21,339 nt of DNA from a virus, in IMG/VR virus record IMGVR_UViG_3300027770_000290, positions 1-21,339 of that record; one strand, written 5' to 3'. The position numbers and the translations under genes were made by a program. This document shows, piece by piece, positions 1 through 8,594 of the stretch; position 1 is the first letter of the stretch, and each line of letters opens with the position of its first letter. The notes under the pieces are model-generated. The model was not told the origin of the DNA, did not search any database, and was given only the letters and a program-made list of their open reading frames with translations.

Positions 1-1
1 T

Positions 2-1027
2 AAAGAAGTTAATGTAAATGAAGGTCATAACAAAAATGTTTCTTTATACACTGAAAGTGAAGATGATAGTGAAAGATATGTTTTAAAAATGGGTGAAACC
101 ACGGAACAAGCGGCACCCGCACCTGCACCTGCTCCCGCACCTGCTCCCGCACCTGCTCCTGCACCTGAAGAACAACCTACAGATGACATGGGAATGGACG
201 ATATGGGAATGGACGACATGGGAGGTGATGAGGAACAAGATGATGAACCAATTACTTTAAAAACAATCCAAAAACTTACAGGTAAATTAGCTCAAAAATT
301 AAGAGCGTTTAGTTCTGACGAAGAAAATGAAATGACATCTAACGATATTAAATACGTTATCAATTCTGTATTATCAGCACTTGATTTAAATCAATTGGAA
401 GAGGAAGACAAAGAACAAATCATGTCTAAATTTGAAGGTGAAGAAGAAGGTATGGACGATATGGAAGATATGGGCGGTGAAGACGACATGTCTGCAGAAC
501 CACCATCATCACCTGAAGGAGAAATGGCTGAAGGATTTATGGATGACGATGATGAATCATTATCTACTGAAGACGGTAAAGACTTTGTTAGAGGTTTGTT
601 TGACATGGGTGAGTCTGAAGATATGGACGATGACAACCTTCCAAGACGTATGAGAGGAGCAAGAAAAATTAAACACCATGGTATTAAAGACCATGAAGCT
701 TCAAGAATGGAAGAAATGATTGAAGGATTATTTTCAGAATCTAAAGTTGATAATATCCTGAAAAAATATTTTAGAATTGATGAAAAAGAACGAGTGTTAA
801 TGGAAGAGAAGAAAAAGAAACAAATCGTTGAATCAAATAAAAATAATAAAACAATTCAAAGAATTAAAAGTTTGTCTGAGAGTGTCGCACAAGAAATTTC
901 ATCAACTAAATTAGTTGCGAAATATCCTAAAGCAAGACTTGTTGGTAAATCTAAAGAGACAAGTAATTTAGTATTTGAAGTTAATGATAAAACACTTAAA
1001 ATTACTCCAAAAGGTAGTATTTTATGA
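2..1027 (+). CDS. Acidic low-complexity phage protein, 5'-truncated by the window edge
   Basis: The reading frame is open to the left edge, so the ATG at 89 is probably internal; 341 residues are visible. Directly visible are a run of nine Ala-Pro pairs (bases 113-166), acidic Met/Asp-rich blocks (DDMGMDDMG type), and a Lys-rich helical C-terminal half that ends in a compact segment after about base 880. The composition resembles the gp22-like scaffold further along, but I see no family signature. It overlaps the next gene by four bases (ATGA), which suggests translational coupling within a four-gene block ending at 3752. A structural or assembly role is inferred only from position next to terminase and portal. 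The Ala-Pro run is probably a flexible linker between an unseen N-terminal domain and the acidic part. Confidence 0.75.
   Translation, partial: KEVNVNEGHNKNVSLYTESEDDSERYVLKMGETTEQAAPAPAPAPAPAPAPAPAPEEQPTDDMGMDDMGMDDMGGDEEQDDEPITLKTIQKLTGKLAQKLRAFSSDEENEMTSNDIKYVINSVLSALDLNQLEEEDKEQIMSKFEGEEEGMDDMEDMGGEDDMSAEPPSSPEGEMAEGFMDDDDESLSTEDGKDFVRGLFDMGESEDMDDDNLPRRMRGARKIKHHGIKDHEASRMEEMIEGLFSESKVDNILKKYFRIDEKERVLMEEKKKKQIVESNKNNKTIQRIKSLSESVAQEISSTKLVAKYPKARLVGKSKETSNLVFEVNDKTLKITPKGSIL
113..166 (+). repeat. Ala-Pro codon repeat
   Basis: Nine consecutive Ala-Pro dipeptides are encoded by alternating GCA/GCT and CCT/CCC codons. It lies inside the first gene and creates a spurious Gly-Ala ORF on the opposite strand. 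Confidence 0.9.
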
Positions 1028-1434
1028 GTTATTTAATTTATGTGAATGAATTAGGGCCAAACTATAAAGGAGATAATATATACGAATTTATTTTCTCCGA
1101 AAGTTTGGAAGACATATGGGGGGATTCTTGGGAATCTAAACCGTCAAACGGTTACCCATCTCCACCCGATTTAGAACATATTAATAAAGTAGGGGTCCTG
1201 AAAAATGATGAAATAACATTATCAGTGGTTCAGAACTCCGATTATTTTTCAATGATAGATGCGGTTGACGGAGTTATTGCATTATCTTGGGAAAATGAAA
1301 CTGAAAAAATAGATTTTGAAGTTGTAAAACGATTAGTATTTCGTTTTGGTGAAACAGAAGAATCTGTAAAGAATAAATTATATGAACGAGACATTGTTCT
1401 AGAGTTTGAAAAAAAAGTAGTATATGAAAACTAA
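1024..1434 (+). CDS. Hypothetical phage protein, 136 aa
   Basis: The start ATG overlaps the previous stop (ATGA) and the end overlaps the next gene by 11 bases, so this is the middle gene of a coupled set. The protein is mixed alpha/beta in appearance, acidic, with a Trp-rich patch near residues 31-37 and a Pro-rich turn near 45-48 (PSPP). There is no signal peptide or membrane segment. I do not recognise a family. The tight packing between two assembly-like proteins suggests a virion or assembly role, but nothing in the sequence proves it. Confidence 0.7.
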   Translation: MSYLIYVNELGPNYKGDNIYEFIFSESLEDIWGDSWESKPSNGYPSPPDLEHINKVGVLKNDEITLSVVQNSDYFSMIDAVDGVIALSWENETEKIDFEVVKRLVFRFGETEESVKNKLYERDIVLEFEKKVVYEN

Positions 1435-2413
1435 CAATAAAATTTTACAATTAATCAAACACGGATTTAGTGGTGACCTTCTTTCAGAATTAAATGAGGG
1501 ACAAGTAAATGCTCTATACAATAGATTGTCAGAACAAGTAACCCCATTACCCGCAAAACCATCTTATAAAGTTGGTGATAAAGGAGGAGCTTTACCACCA
1601 AGTGATAAAGGTTATGCAATTAAAAAAAATCCTAGTGATAATTCAGTAACTGCAACACCAATGGAAGAAGAAATGGATTGGTTAATGAGTGAGGACGATA
1701 CGTTAGATGTTGTTAATGACCCTGATGCAAGTGAAGATGGTATGGGTATGTTTGAAGAAAAAGACCTACAAGAAAAGTTTGAATCAAAACAACAACAAAA
1801 ATATTTCTTCGCTAAATGTGGTGATGGAAAAACCAAAGAACAAAAAAAATGGTGTAAAATGGCTGATGAGTTCTCAAAAAAGACTAACTTTGGAAAACTA
1901 CCAAACAAAAAAGAAACAAAAGAAGAATTTAATATGGGTGACTATTACAAAAAAATTGCGAGTGCGGCGGCAGGAGCTACAAAACAAAATCTAAATAAAG
2001 TTTCACCAAGTGTTAACATGGGTGAAAATCAAATGGAGAAAAAAATCATGAGGTTGATTGAACGACATATTTTACCTAAAATGTCTAAACAAGATTTCTT
2101 AAATTTAGTATCTGAACAAGGGACTAAAGAAAAAGAGAGAACTAAAGAAAAGGAAAAAGAAACTACCAAAAAACCTGGTACTCCGTATAGTCCTAAACCA
2201 GGACCTGCAAAAGCACCTAAGGCCTACAAACATGAAGTGGATGAACAAGGTTCACCAACTACGGCACCTCCTAAACCAAAGACACCTACAAAACCTTCTA
2301 AGCCTGGCACACCTTACAGTCCAAAACCTGGACCTGCAAAGGCACCAAAAGCGGGTAAAGAAAAATTACCAAGTTGGTTGTCATTTAACTCAATTGGAAT
2401 TAAATTAAAGTAA
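1424..2413 (+). CDS. Pro/Lys-rich phage protein with a perfectly conserved 18-aa repeat
   Basis: This 329-aa protein is not recognised. The N-terminal 40 residues form a helical segment ending in RLSE|Q (E37), which fits the (I/L)xE rule of T4-type prohead proteases; a second such site (LVSEQ) lies near residue 230. The middle is acidic. The C-terminal third is Lys/Pro-rich and contains two copies of an 18-residue repeat, KPGTPYSPKPGPAKAPKA, at residues 250-267 and 293-310. The start overlaps the previous gene by 11 bases, and the next gene begins one base after its stop. A virion-associated or prohead-core protein is plausible; the repeat-rich tail looks disordered. The function is inferred from context only. 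Confidence 0.75.
   Translation: MKTNNKILQLIKHGFSGDLLSELNEGQVNALYNRLSEQVTPLPAKPSYKVGDKGGALPPSDKGYAIKKNPSDNSVTATPMEEEMDWLMSEDDTLDVVNDPDASEDGMGMFEEKDLQEKFESKQQQKYFFAKCGDGKTKEQKKWCKMADEFSKKTNFGKLPNKKETKEEFNMGDYYKKIASAAAGATKQNLNKVSPSVNMGENQMEKKIMRLIERHILPKMSKQDFLNLVSEQGTKEKERTKEKEKETTKKPGTPYSPKPGPAKAPKAYKHEVDEQGSPTTAPPKPKTPTKPSKPGTPYSPKPGPAKAPKAGKEKLPSWLSFNSIGIKLK
2171..2353 (+). repeat. Two copies of an 18-codon repeat, diverged only synonymously
   Basis: The copies are at 2171-2224 and 2300-2353. Both encode KPGTPYSPKPGPAKAPKA, yet 11 of the 18 codons differ, all at synonymous positions. Confidence 0.95.
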
Positions 2414-2414
2414 G

Positions 2415-3752
2415 ATGAGCGTAAATTTAAAAATGGAAAAAATATTTAAAATCAAAAAAAACTTGGAGAGAAAACTAATGTCTGAAGGATTATCATCAAA
2501 AGAACGTTCATTATTAAATGAAATTAAAACCTCGTTAAAAGAAGCCCCGATTGATTATGAAGGTCCTGAAAGAATGGAGCCTGGAATTGAGAGAAAGATT
2601 ACTTCTAAACAAACTCCATATCATGAACATCCTGCAATGCCAGGTGGTGATAGAGACTTTATTGAATTGGTCGCGTCTAAACGATTTAAAGACTCTGTAG
2701 ATAAAGTTAGACGTTATTTAGGAGATACTACCGCAATCCAAGGAAGAAACCCTTTAATGAACCTTATGGGTATGGCAATGGGAGGTATACAACAAATCTC
2801 AATGATAGAATCTCGTAATAAAGAGTATCTTGAAAATTTAGCGATTGATTTAGTTAAAAAAGAAATGGGGATTCCTCAAGGAGCATTACAGTTTGACGCT
2901 AAATTAGTTCATGGTGGTATGTCCGCAGCTGAAGGGATGAGAACAGAACCTCAAGAACCTGAAAAAGAAGATGTTGAAGACGCATTTAAAGAATCAGAAG
3001 AACACTCAGAAGATTTATTAAACTTTGTGGACTCGTTTGAACAATTTAATTTAGAGAAAGCGAAAAGACGTTTTATTAACTCATTAATCCAAGGAGCCGC
3101 GTTTAAAGGTGGTCACATGTATGTGTTAGTTGCGGATGAAATTAATAGATTAGACCCAAGATTGTTAAACCTTTATGGTGTTACCCAATCATTAATGGAA
3201 CACCTATATTGGATATTCCCTGACATGGAAGGTATGGCAGGTTCAGGTGGAGGTCAAATGGGACAAAGTGAGGTTGATGAAGAGACTGACCCACCAACAG
3301 TTAAAGCAAGAGCAGGAACATTCCCATTACTTATTCACGAATTAGTGAAAGGTGTTTATGAGGTTTTTGGTACTCACGGTTTACCTGATGACCCAAAACA
3401 ACAAGAAATGGTTATGAACGCTGAAGATACATTACCAGCAGAAATTTGGGATTCAAGATTAGGTCCTGTATTTTGGGAAAAATTTGTCGCGACATATCCT
3501 GTGGAATTATTTGAGGATGACATGAAACATATTCAACACTATTTGTTCATGAGATTTTCAAAATTAGAAGCACAGGAATTCTTTAAAGTTGCAAAACTAA
3601 TCCTTCAAGGAGACCCAAGAGGTAATCAGTTTATCCAAAGAATGGTTGATGAAATTGTTTCTGATTTGAAGAAACAAGATTATGAAGATAGTATGTCAGA
3701 TGATGACGATGATGACTTAGACGATATTGATTTATCTTCTTTAGGATTCTAA
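2415..3752 (+). CDS. Large hypothetical phage protein, probable virion/assembly component (445 aa)
   Basis: The start lies one base after the preceding stop, with no room for a separate promoter, so it is translated from the same message. The N-terminus is a charged helical segment with several (L)xE sites in the first 50 residues (LMSE|G, LLNE|I, SLKE|A), as seen in other proteins of this window. The core is helical with a Met/Gly-rich stretch (near residues 115-127) and a Gly-rich loop (near residues 275-285). The C-terminus is an Asp run followed by hydrophobic LSSLGF. I recognise no named domain. It is the last gene before the terminator at 3774 and directly precedes terminase, where small terminase or neck genes often lie in T4 relatives, but it is too large and unlike them to assign. 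Confidence 0.75.
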   Translation: MSVNLKMEKIFKIKKNLERKLMSEGLSSKERSLLNEIKTSLKEAPIDYEGPERMEPGIERKITSKQTPYHEHPAMPGGDRDFIELVASKRFKDSVDKVRRYLGDTTAIQGRNPLMNLMGMAMGGIQQISMIESRNKEYLENLAIDLVKKEMGIPQGALQFDAKLVHGGMSAAEGMRTEPQEPEKEDVEDAFKESEEHSEDLLNFVDSFEQFNLEKAKRRFINSLIQGAAFKGGHMYVLVADEINRLDPRLLNLYGVTQSLMEHLYWIFPDMEGMAGSGGGQMGQSEVDEETDPPTVKARAGTFPLLIHELVKGVYEVFGTHGLPDDPKQQEMVMNAEDTLPAEIWDSRLGPVFWEKFVATYPVELFEDDMKHIQHYLFMRFSKLEAQEFFKVAKLILQGDPRGNQFIQRMVDEIVSDLKKQDYEDSMSDDDDDDLDDIDLSSLGF

Positions 3753-3773
3753 AAAATAACTTAAATTTATACT

Positions 3774-3806
3774 AAACCCTCATTTATTAATTTAAATGGG
3801 GGTTTT
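3774..3806 (+). terminator. Rho-independent-type terminator after the first gene block
   Basis: A 13-bp stem (3774-3786 with 3793-3805, one G-T wobble) has a 6-base loop and ends in TTTT. The next late promoter starts three bases later, giving a clean operon boundary. Confidence 0.75.
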
Positions 3807-3808
3807 GA

Positions 3809-3816
3809 TATTTATA
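3809..3816 (+). promoter_or_regulatory. Putative phage late promoter (TATTTATA) for terminase
   Basis: GATATTTATATAG lies right after a terminator and 13 bases before the terminase ATG. The same octamer precedes nine other plus-strand genes. Confidence 0.7.
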
Positions 3817-3829
3817 TAGAAATAGTTTT

Positions 3830-5596
3830 ATGAATTTAACTAAAGAACAGTTATTAATGGAATATGTGAAATGTATGAGGGACACTCCTTATGCGTTGAG
3901 AACATATTTACAAACTTACGATAACACTGTTTCTAAATATGTCCCGTTAGAATTATTCCCTGACCAAGTTTCGTTACTAAATGATTACGAAACCTTTAAT
4001 GAAAATATTGCGTTAAAGTATCGTCAGGCAGGTGTATCAACAGTAACCGCCGCGTGGACATCTAAGAAATTAGTATTTGCAAAAAAAGAAAAACCTGAGA
4101 AAATCCTAATCATTGCTAACAAACTTGATACGTCATTGGAGATGGCAAATAAAATTAAGATGTTTGTTGGTCAATGGCCGTCATGGACTAATTCGGGGTT
4201 CTCTGCCGATAAGAACTCACAGAAACATTATAAATTAACAAATGGTTGTGAGGTTAAAGCGGTTGCAACATCAAAGGATGCTTTACGTGGATTTACTCCT
4301 ACCATCCTAATATTTGATGAGGCGGCGTTTATTGAAGCGGACAGTGATTTCTGGTCCGCATGTATGGCGTCCTTATCCACAGGGGGTAAGGTAATCGTAG
4401 TTTCAACACCGAATGGTTATGACCCGATTTATTACGAAATCTATGACCAAGCATTAAGAAATATGAATGATTTCAAAATTACTGAAATGTTTTGGTTTAG
4501 AGACCCCCGTTACACTAAAGATTTATATTTGGTTAAAACAGAAAATATTATTCATTATCTACTAAACAAAGAAGAATACACTCAAGACCAAATTTTAAGC
4601 TGGGAACCAATTCCTTTTGAGGAACGAAATTATGTAGACCTTAAAAAAATAATGGACGAGGGATACAAACCTTGTTCAGTTTGGTTTGAGGGAATGGTTA
4701 AAAAACTTAAATACGATAAACGTAAAGTTTCTCAGGAGTTGGAATGTAATTTCTTGGGTTCGGGAGATAACGTATTTGATTCTCTTTTAATGGAAAAAGT
4801 TCGTGAGAACATGGTTAGAGAACCGTCAAACAAAATGATGGGAAATGCTTTATGGATATGGAAAGAACCTGTTGTAGGTCATAAATATGTTATGGGTATT
4901 GACGTATCTCGTGGTGATAGTGAAGATTTTAGTTCATTTGAAATTATTGATTTTGATACAAGGGAACAAGTTGCAGAATATGTCGGTAAACTCCCACCTG
5001 ATACTATGGCGGAAATTTCTTATAAGTGGGCTAATATGTATTCATGTTTTGTTGTGATTGATATTACAGGAGGTATGGGTGTTTCCACTGCAAGAAAATT
5101 ACAAGAAATGGGTTATAAAAATCTATATATTGATGGTGTGGATTCCGCAAACAAATGGAAGTACGACCCAAAGGCCTTAGAAAAAATTCCTGGTATCAAC
5201 TTTAACAACAAACGAGTTCAGATTATTGCATCCTTTGAGGAGGTTATGAGACACGATTTTAGAATTTACAGTTCAAGACTGTATAATGAAATGAACACCT
5301 TTATTTATATGAATGGTAGACCTGACCACCAAAAGGGTCATCACGATGACTTAATCATGTCAATCGCTATGGCTACTTATGTTGCCGAATCGTCTTTTAG
5401 TAATTTAACCAAAGTTACCGAACATACTAAAGCAATGATTAATTCATGGTCGATTAGTAATAATGAATCCGTTAGTAAAGGGATTGAATTTAACCCCGTT
5501 ATTCCATATGGTGGAGAAAGAATCAATCAATTTTCAAATAGTAATGTTGGTAGAGAAGAATATGCCAAATACGGTTGGTTATTTGGTGGAAGATAA
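3830..5596 (+). CDS. Terminase large subunit (T4 gp17-like DNA-packaging ATPase/nuclease)
   Basis: This is the packaging motor that pumps DNA into proheads and cuts it to length. The N-terminal ATPase shows a deviant Walker A segment, RQAGVST (residues 65-71), Walker B ILIFDEAAF with D163/E164, and a coupling motif VSTPNG (191-196). The C-terminal RNase H-like nuclease shows its acidic residues in MGIDVSRGDS (D358), VVIDITGG (D411) and HHDDLIM (D506/D507). The 588-aa length is normal for gp17 relatives (T4: 610). In place of the usual GK[ST], the P-loop has GVS; Lys63 or Arg65 may substitute. It has its own late promoter and is followed by a 56-aa ORF and the portal gene. No small terminase is recognised in the window. 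Confidence 0.95.
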   Translation: MNLTKEQLLMEYVKCMRDTPYALRTYLQTYDNTVSKYVPLELFPDQVSLLNDYETFNENIALKYRQAGVSTVTAAWTSKKLVFAKKEKPEKILIIANKLDTSLEMANKIKMFVGQWPSWTNSGFSADKNSQKHYKLTNGCEVKAVATSKDALRGFTPTILIFDEAAFIEADSDFWSACMASLSTGGKVIVVSTPNGYDPIYYEIYDQALRNMNDFKITEMFWFRDPRYTKDLYLVKTENIIHYLLNKEEYTQDQILSWEPIPFEERNYVDLKKIMDEGYKPCSVWFEGMVKKLKYDKRKVSQELECNFLGSGDNVFDSLLMEKVRENMVREPSNKMMGNALWIWKEPVVGHKYVMGIDVSRGDSEDFSSFEIIDFDTREQVAEYVGKLPPDTMAEISYKWANMYSCFVVIDITGGMGVSTARKLQEMGYKNLYIDGVDSANKWKYDPKALEKIPGINFNNKRVQIIASFEEVMRHDFRIYSSRLYNEMNTFIYMNGRPDHQKGHHDDLIMSIAMATYVAESSFSNLTKVTEHTKAMINSWSISNNESVSKGIEFNPVIPYGGERINQFSNSNVGREEYAKYGWLFGGR

Positions 5597-5604
5597 TATT
5601 TATA
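5597..5604 (+). promoter_or_regulatory. Putative phage late promoter (TATTTATA)
   Basis: The octamer begins one base after the terminase stop codon and ends 13 bases before the ATG of the 56-aa ORF. It probably also serves the portal gene, which lacks a motif of its own. Confidence 0.65.
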
Positions 5605-5617
5605 ATAAAACGAAACA

Positions 5618-5788
5618 ATGGGATTGGTAAACAGAAAAAGGTCAGGTAGAAAATTTAATGGGAGTAAGTTGAATGTCCCTGGCCAAGGTATTAGTTCAGT
5701 TAAACCTGGAGGAGATAATAAAATTAATCAACAGGGAAGTTCTGACAATAATACTAATAATAATACCAATAACAAAGGGAATTCATAA
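5618..5788 (+). CDS. Small basic, Asn-rich phage protein (56 aa)
   Basis: This short ORF begins MGLVNRKRSGRKFNG and ends in an Asn/Thr tract. The N-terminal half is strongly basic (RKRSGRK), the middle is Gly/Pro-rich, and the C-terminus is low-complexity. Support comes from its position: a late promoter octamer lies 13 bases upstream, the same spacing as for terminase and the surface-protein gene, and it fills an otherwise empty gap between terminase and portal. T4 has the tail sheath and tube genes here; this is neither. The basic head suggests nucleic-acid or acidic-scaffold contact, but no function can be assigned. Confidence 0.6.
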   Translation: MGLVNRKRSGRKFNGSKLNVPGQGISSVKPGGDNKINQQGSSDNNTNNNTNNKGNS

Positions 5789-5825
5789 CTATTTAGTTAT
5801 TCCCAATAAGAATTAAATTAGTAAT

Positions 5826-7649
5826 ATGGAAAATAATAATAATGGTAATTTAACAGTATGGCAGAGGTTATCCCACGCATTTGGACCCAACGCCCTATTA
5901 AATCAAGATTACCCAACATATAAGTTTGACAGAAAAGAACTGTTAAAAACTCCATCAAAACAGGAGTACGATAAAGAGTTATTACAAGCTCAACAAACTT
6001 ATTATTTAGCCAATCAATGGACAAAGATTGAAAGTAATTTATATACCCAAGCGGTTTATTATGAACCAACAAGATTAGCATCTTTTTACGATTACGAATC
6101 AATGGAATATACACCTGAGATTTCCGCAGCATTAGATATCTACGGTGAGGAATCAACTACAGTTGATGAGAACGGATACATGTTACAGATTTATTCTGAA
6201 TCAAAAAGAATCAAATCAATTCTAACGGATTTATTCAATAATATTTTAGATATTAATACCAATTTACCCATGTGGACAAGAAACACTTGTAAATATGGGG
6301 ATAATTTTGTTTATTTAAAGCTTGACGCTGATAAAGGAATTGTTGGTTGTATGCAATTACCAAATATTGAAATTGAACGTTTGGAAAGAGGTATGCCAGC
6401 ACAAGCGGCAAAACAAAATATTGAAGAACCTCAAGAAAATAAAGGTTTACGATTTAAATGGAAAGTTAAAGACATGGAGTTTAATTCATGGGAGATAGCA
6501 CACTTTAGATTATTAGGTGATGATAGAAAACTTCCGTATGGTACATCTATGTTAGAAAAAGCAAGACGTATTTGGAAACAGTTATTGTTGTCTGAGGATG
6601 CGATGTTAATCTATAGAACTTCAAGAGCCCCTGAAAGAAGGGTGTTTAAAGTGTTTGTTGGTAACATGGATGATAAAGATGTTGAACCATATGTACAACG
6701 TGTTGCAAACAAGTTTAAGAGGGACCAAGTAGTTGATTCAAAAACAGGTAACGTGGACATGAGATTTAATCAAATGGCGGTTGACCAAGATTACTTTATT
6801 CCTGTGAGAGATGCCACGGCACCAAACCCAATTGATACTTTACCTGGAGCTCAAAACTTATCAGAAATTGCAGATATTGAGTATATCCAAAAGAAATTAT
6901 TAACCGCATTACGTATTCCTAAGGCGTTCTTAGGATTTGAGGAAATTGTTGGTGATGGAAAAAATTTATCTTTAATGGATATTCGTTTCGCAAGAACCAT
7001 CAATAGAATTCAAAAATGTATGATTGCGGAAATGAATAAAATTGCAATCATTCACTTATTCCTTTTAGGGTTTGAGGATGAATTATCAAACTTTACATTA
7101 GGTTTAACCAATCCATCATCTCAAGCAGATTTATTAAAAGTTGATTTGTGGAAAGAGAAAATGTTATTGTATAAAGACGCGGTTACCGCTATTGAAGGTA
7201 TTGCACCTGTATCAGTTTCATGGGCTAAAAAACATATCTTAGGATTTTCAGATGAGGAAATTAAACTTGATTTACAACAACAACGTATTGAGAAAGCAGT
7301 TGGGGCGGAATTAACTAATACTGCAACAATTATTACTCACTCAGGTATTTTTGATACTGTAGATAAATTATACGGTAGTAAGTCAGGAGCAACTGCAAAT
7401 GCGGAAGGAGCCCCACCACCACCTCCTGGAGGTGATGAAGGAGGAATGGGTATGGCTCCACCACCACCTTCAGGTCCTGAACCAGGAGGAGAAGCAGGAG
7501 TAACACCTGAATCTTATGAGAGAGATAATTTAAAAATATTATTAGAATCTGACTCATTAACTGATGAAGATTCCTACATTGATTTATCAAAAGGGAAAAA
7601 TTCTTTAGGTGAAATGGAGGAACGATTGAATAAACTTCTAAGAGATTGA
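5826..7649 (+). CDS. Portal protein (T4 gp20-like)
   Basis: This protein forms the dodecameric ring at the unique vertex through which DNA enters and leaves and on which the prohead core nucleates. The 607-aa sequence carries the block typical of gp20-type portals: SMEYTPEISAALDIYGEEST (residues 92-111), then NLPMWTRNTCKYGDNFVYLK, the SWEIAHFRLLGD region, and GAQNLSEIADIEYIQKKLLT followed by LRIPKAFLGFEE. T4 gp20 is 524 aa; the excess is mostly a C-terminal extension with Pro-Gly-rich linkers (PPPPPGG, APPPPSGPEPGG) and an acidic helical end. No promoter octamer lies immediately upstream, so it is probably read from 5597. Confidence 0.95.
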   Translation: MENNNNGNLTVWQRLSHAFGPNALLNQDYPTYKFDRKELLKTPSKQEYDKELLQAQQTYYLANQWTKIESNLYTQAVYYEPTRLASFYDYESMEYTPEISAALDIYGEESTTVDENGYMLQIYSESKRIKSILTDLFNNILDINTNLPMWTRNTCKYGDNFVYLKLDADKGIVGCMQLPNIEIERLERGMPAQAAKQNIEEPQENKGLRFKWKVKDMEFNSWEIAHFRLLGDDRKLPYGTSMLEKARRIWKQLLLSEDAMLIYRTSRAPERRVFKVFVGNMDDKDVEPYVQRVANKFKRDQVVDSKTGNVDMRFNQMAVDQDYFIPVRDATAPNPIDTLPGAQNLSEIADIEYIQKKLLTALRIPKAFLGFEEIVGDGKNLSLMDIRFARTINRIQKCMIAEMNKIAIIHLFLLGFEDELSNFTLGLTNPSSQADLLKVDLWKEKMLLYKDAVTAIEGIAPVSVSWAKKHILGFSDEEIKLDLQQQRIEKAVGAELTNTATIITHSGIFDTVDKLYGSKSGATANAEGAPPPPPGGDEGGMGMAPPPPSGPEPGGEAGVTPESYERDNLKILLESDSLTDEDSYIDLSKGKNSLGEMEERLNKLLRD

Positions 7650-7657
7650 TATTTATA
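7650..7657 (+). promoter_or_regulatory. Putative phage late promoter (TATTTATA)
   Basis: GATATTTATATT overlaps the end of the portal gene and lies 15 bases before the ATG at 7673, which helps fix that start. Confidence 0.65.
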
Positions 7658-7672
7658 TTAAAAAACAAAGAA

Positions 7673-8389
7673 ATGATTAAGTTTGGTATATTAAAATCTA
7701 AAATAGAAAAAGTGTTATTAGAGTCATATTCTAACAATACGATTAAAGACGAATTGAAAAAGTTTAAAACTAATGTTCTTAATAATAAGAATGTTAGTAA
7801 ACTTTTTTATCTATACGATGAGTTAAACTCAAATAAAGGTTTGAACGAATCAGTTGTTAGTGATTACATTAATGAGTGTACGACTATCTATGAAAACACA
7901 ATTAATAAAATTAAACCAAGTGAATTCCAAAAGATTAAATCTTGGGTTGGTAATGTGAAAACAGAAAACAACTATGAAAATGTAGATAACCTTTTCTCTA
8001 CAGATGTTTTAACTATTGAATCAAGATTAGAAAGTAGAAAGTTAATTTCCGAGTCGTTAAAGAAGAAAACTCCAATTGAAAAGAAATTTGTTAATTTACC
8101 ATTAAGTACTATGGTAAATGTCGCAAACAAAACTATTACGACTTTTATGGAGGACTTAACTGAATCTGAGAAAAAAGAATTACTATTTCTTTTATCCGAA
8201 GATGATTCAAAACTAAAAGAAAAGTTTGATTCGGTTAAAGATGAGGTTATTGTTAAATTAAACAACCTTAAAGAAAATTCTGATGAAAGTACTTTAACTA
8301 GAATTAATGAAACTATCCAAAAAGTTAGTTCTGAAAAGTACGACAAGTTAACTTACTTTAAATTAAAAGGTCTTAAAGAGACTCTTTAA
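7673..8389 (+). CDS. Probable prohead core / internal head protein
   Basis: I chose the ATG at 7673 (MIKFGILKSK) over an in-frame TTG at 7646 because a late promoter octamer lies between them. The 238-aa product is almost entirely helical and Lys/Glu/Asn-rich. It starts with an amphipathic segment ending in VLLE|S at residue 17, a candidate prohead protease site. It lies between portal and protease, where T4 has the small core genes 67 and 68, so a core role is a reasonable inference, though no family signature is certain. The gene runs head-on into the bS21 gene, and the two stop codons overlap by four bases (8386-8389). Confidence 0.7.
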   Translation: MIKFGILKSKIEKVLLESYSNNTIKDELKKFKTNVLNNKNVSKLFYLYDELNSNKGLNESVVSDYINECTTIYENTINKIKPSEFQKIKSWVGNVKTENNYENVDNLFSTDVLTIESRLESRKLISESLKKKTPIEKKFVNLPLSTMVNVANKTITTFMEDLTESEKKELLFLLSEDDSKLKEKFDSVKDEVIVKLNNLKENSDESTLTRINETIQKVSSEKYDKLTYFKLKGLKETL

Positions 8390-8577
8390 TCTTTGTCAGT
8401 TTTAAATGTTTTCTGAACGTATTTTGCTTTACTAAGTTCGTCTCGTCTTTTAACGGATGGTTTACTAAATGTTTTACGGTCGTTTAGTTCGGACATTTGC
8501 CTTGTCTTAATTACTTTACTTTTGTACATTTTTAGGGCTTTTTCTATATTACCCTTGTCCACTTTAATTATTAGCAT
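8386..8577 (-). CDS. rpsU: Ribosomal protein bS21 encoded by the phage
   Basis: The 63-aa product has the bS21 layout of Bacteroidota: MLIIKVDKGNIEKALKMYKS, then a basic central helix, then FSKPSVKRRDELSKAKYVQK, close to the cellular FxKPSVxRRxExxKAxYVQK pattern. bS21 is a small-subunit protein near the 3' end of 16S rRNA; in Bacteroidota it takes part in hiding the anti-Shine-Dalgarno sequence. Several large phages are known to encode bS21, thought to redirect host ribosomes. The gene is on the minus strand within a plus-strand late block and has a host-type promoter (8623-8655), so it may be expressed on a different schedule. There is no clear Shine-Dalgarno before the ATG. The length is complete. 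Confidence 0.92.
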   Translation of the reverse strand: MLIIKVDKGNIEKALKMYKSKVIKTRQMSELNDRKTFSKPSVKRRDELSKAKYVQKTFKTDKD

Positions 8578-8594
8578 ATATCTACAAATATCCC

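Noticed and set aside
25-219. Minus-strand ORF with a Gly-Ala run
   Set aside because: It is the complement of the Ala-Pro codon repeat in the first plus-strand gene and has no gene-like features.
391-636. Ser-rich minus-strand ORFs here and at 10314-10883
   Set aside because: They are antisense shadows of Asp/Glu/Met-rich coding regions (GAT/GAA codons read backwards give Ser-rich text).
5302-5309. TATTTATA inside the terminase gene (also 15843-15850)
   Set aside because: It lies inside a coding sequence with no start codon of a real gene close by; expected by chance in AT-rich DNA.
7646-7672. Extended TTG start for the prohead core protein
   Set aside because: It lies over the promoter octamer and inside the portal end; the ATG at 7673 starts a normal leader-like N-terminus.
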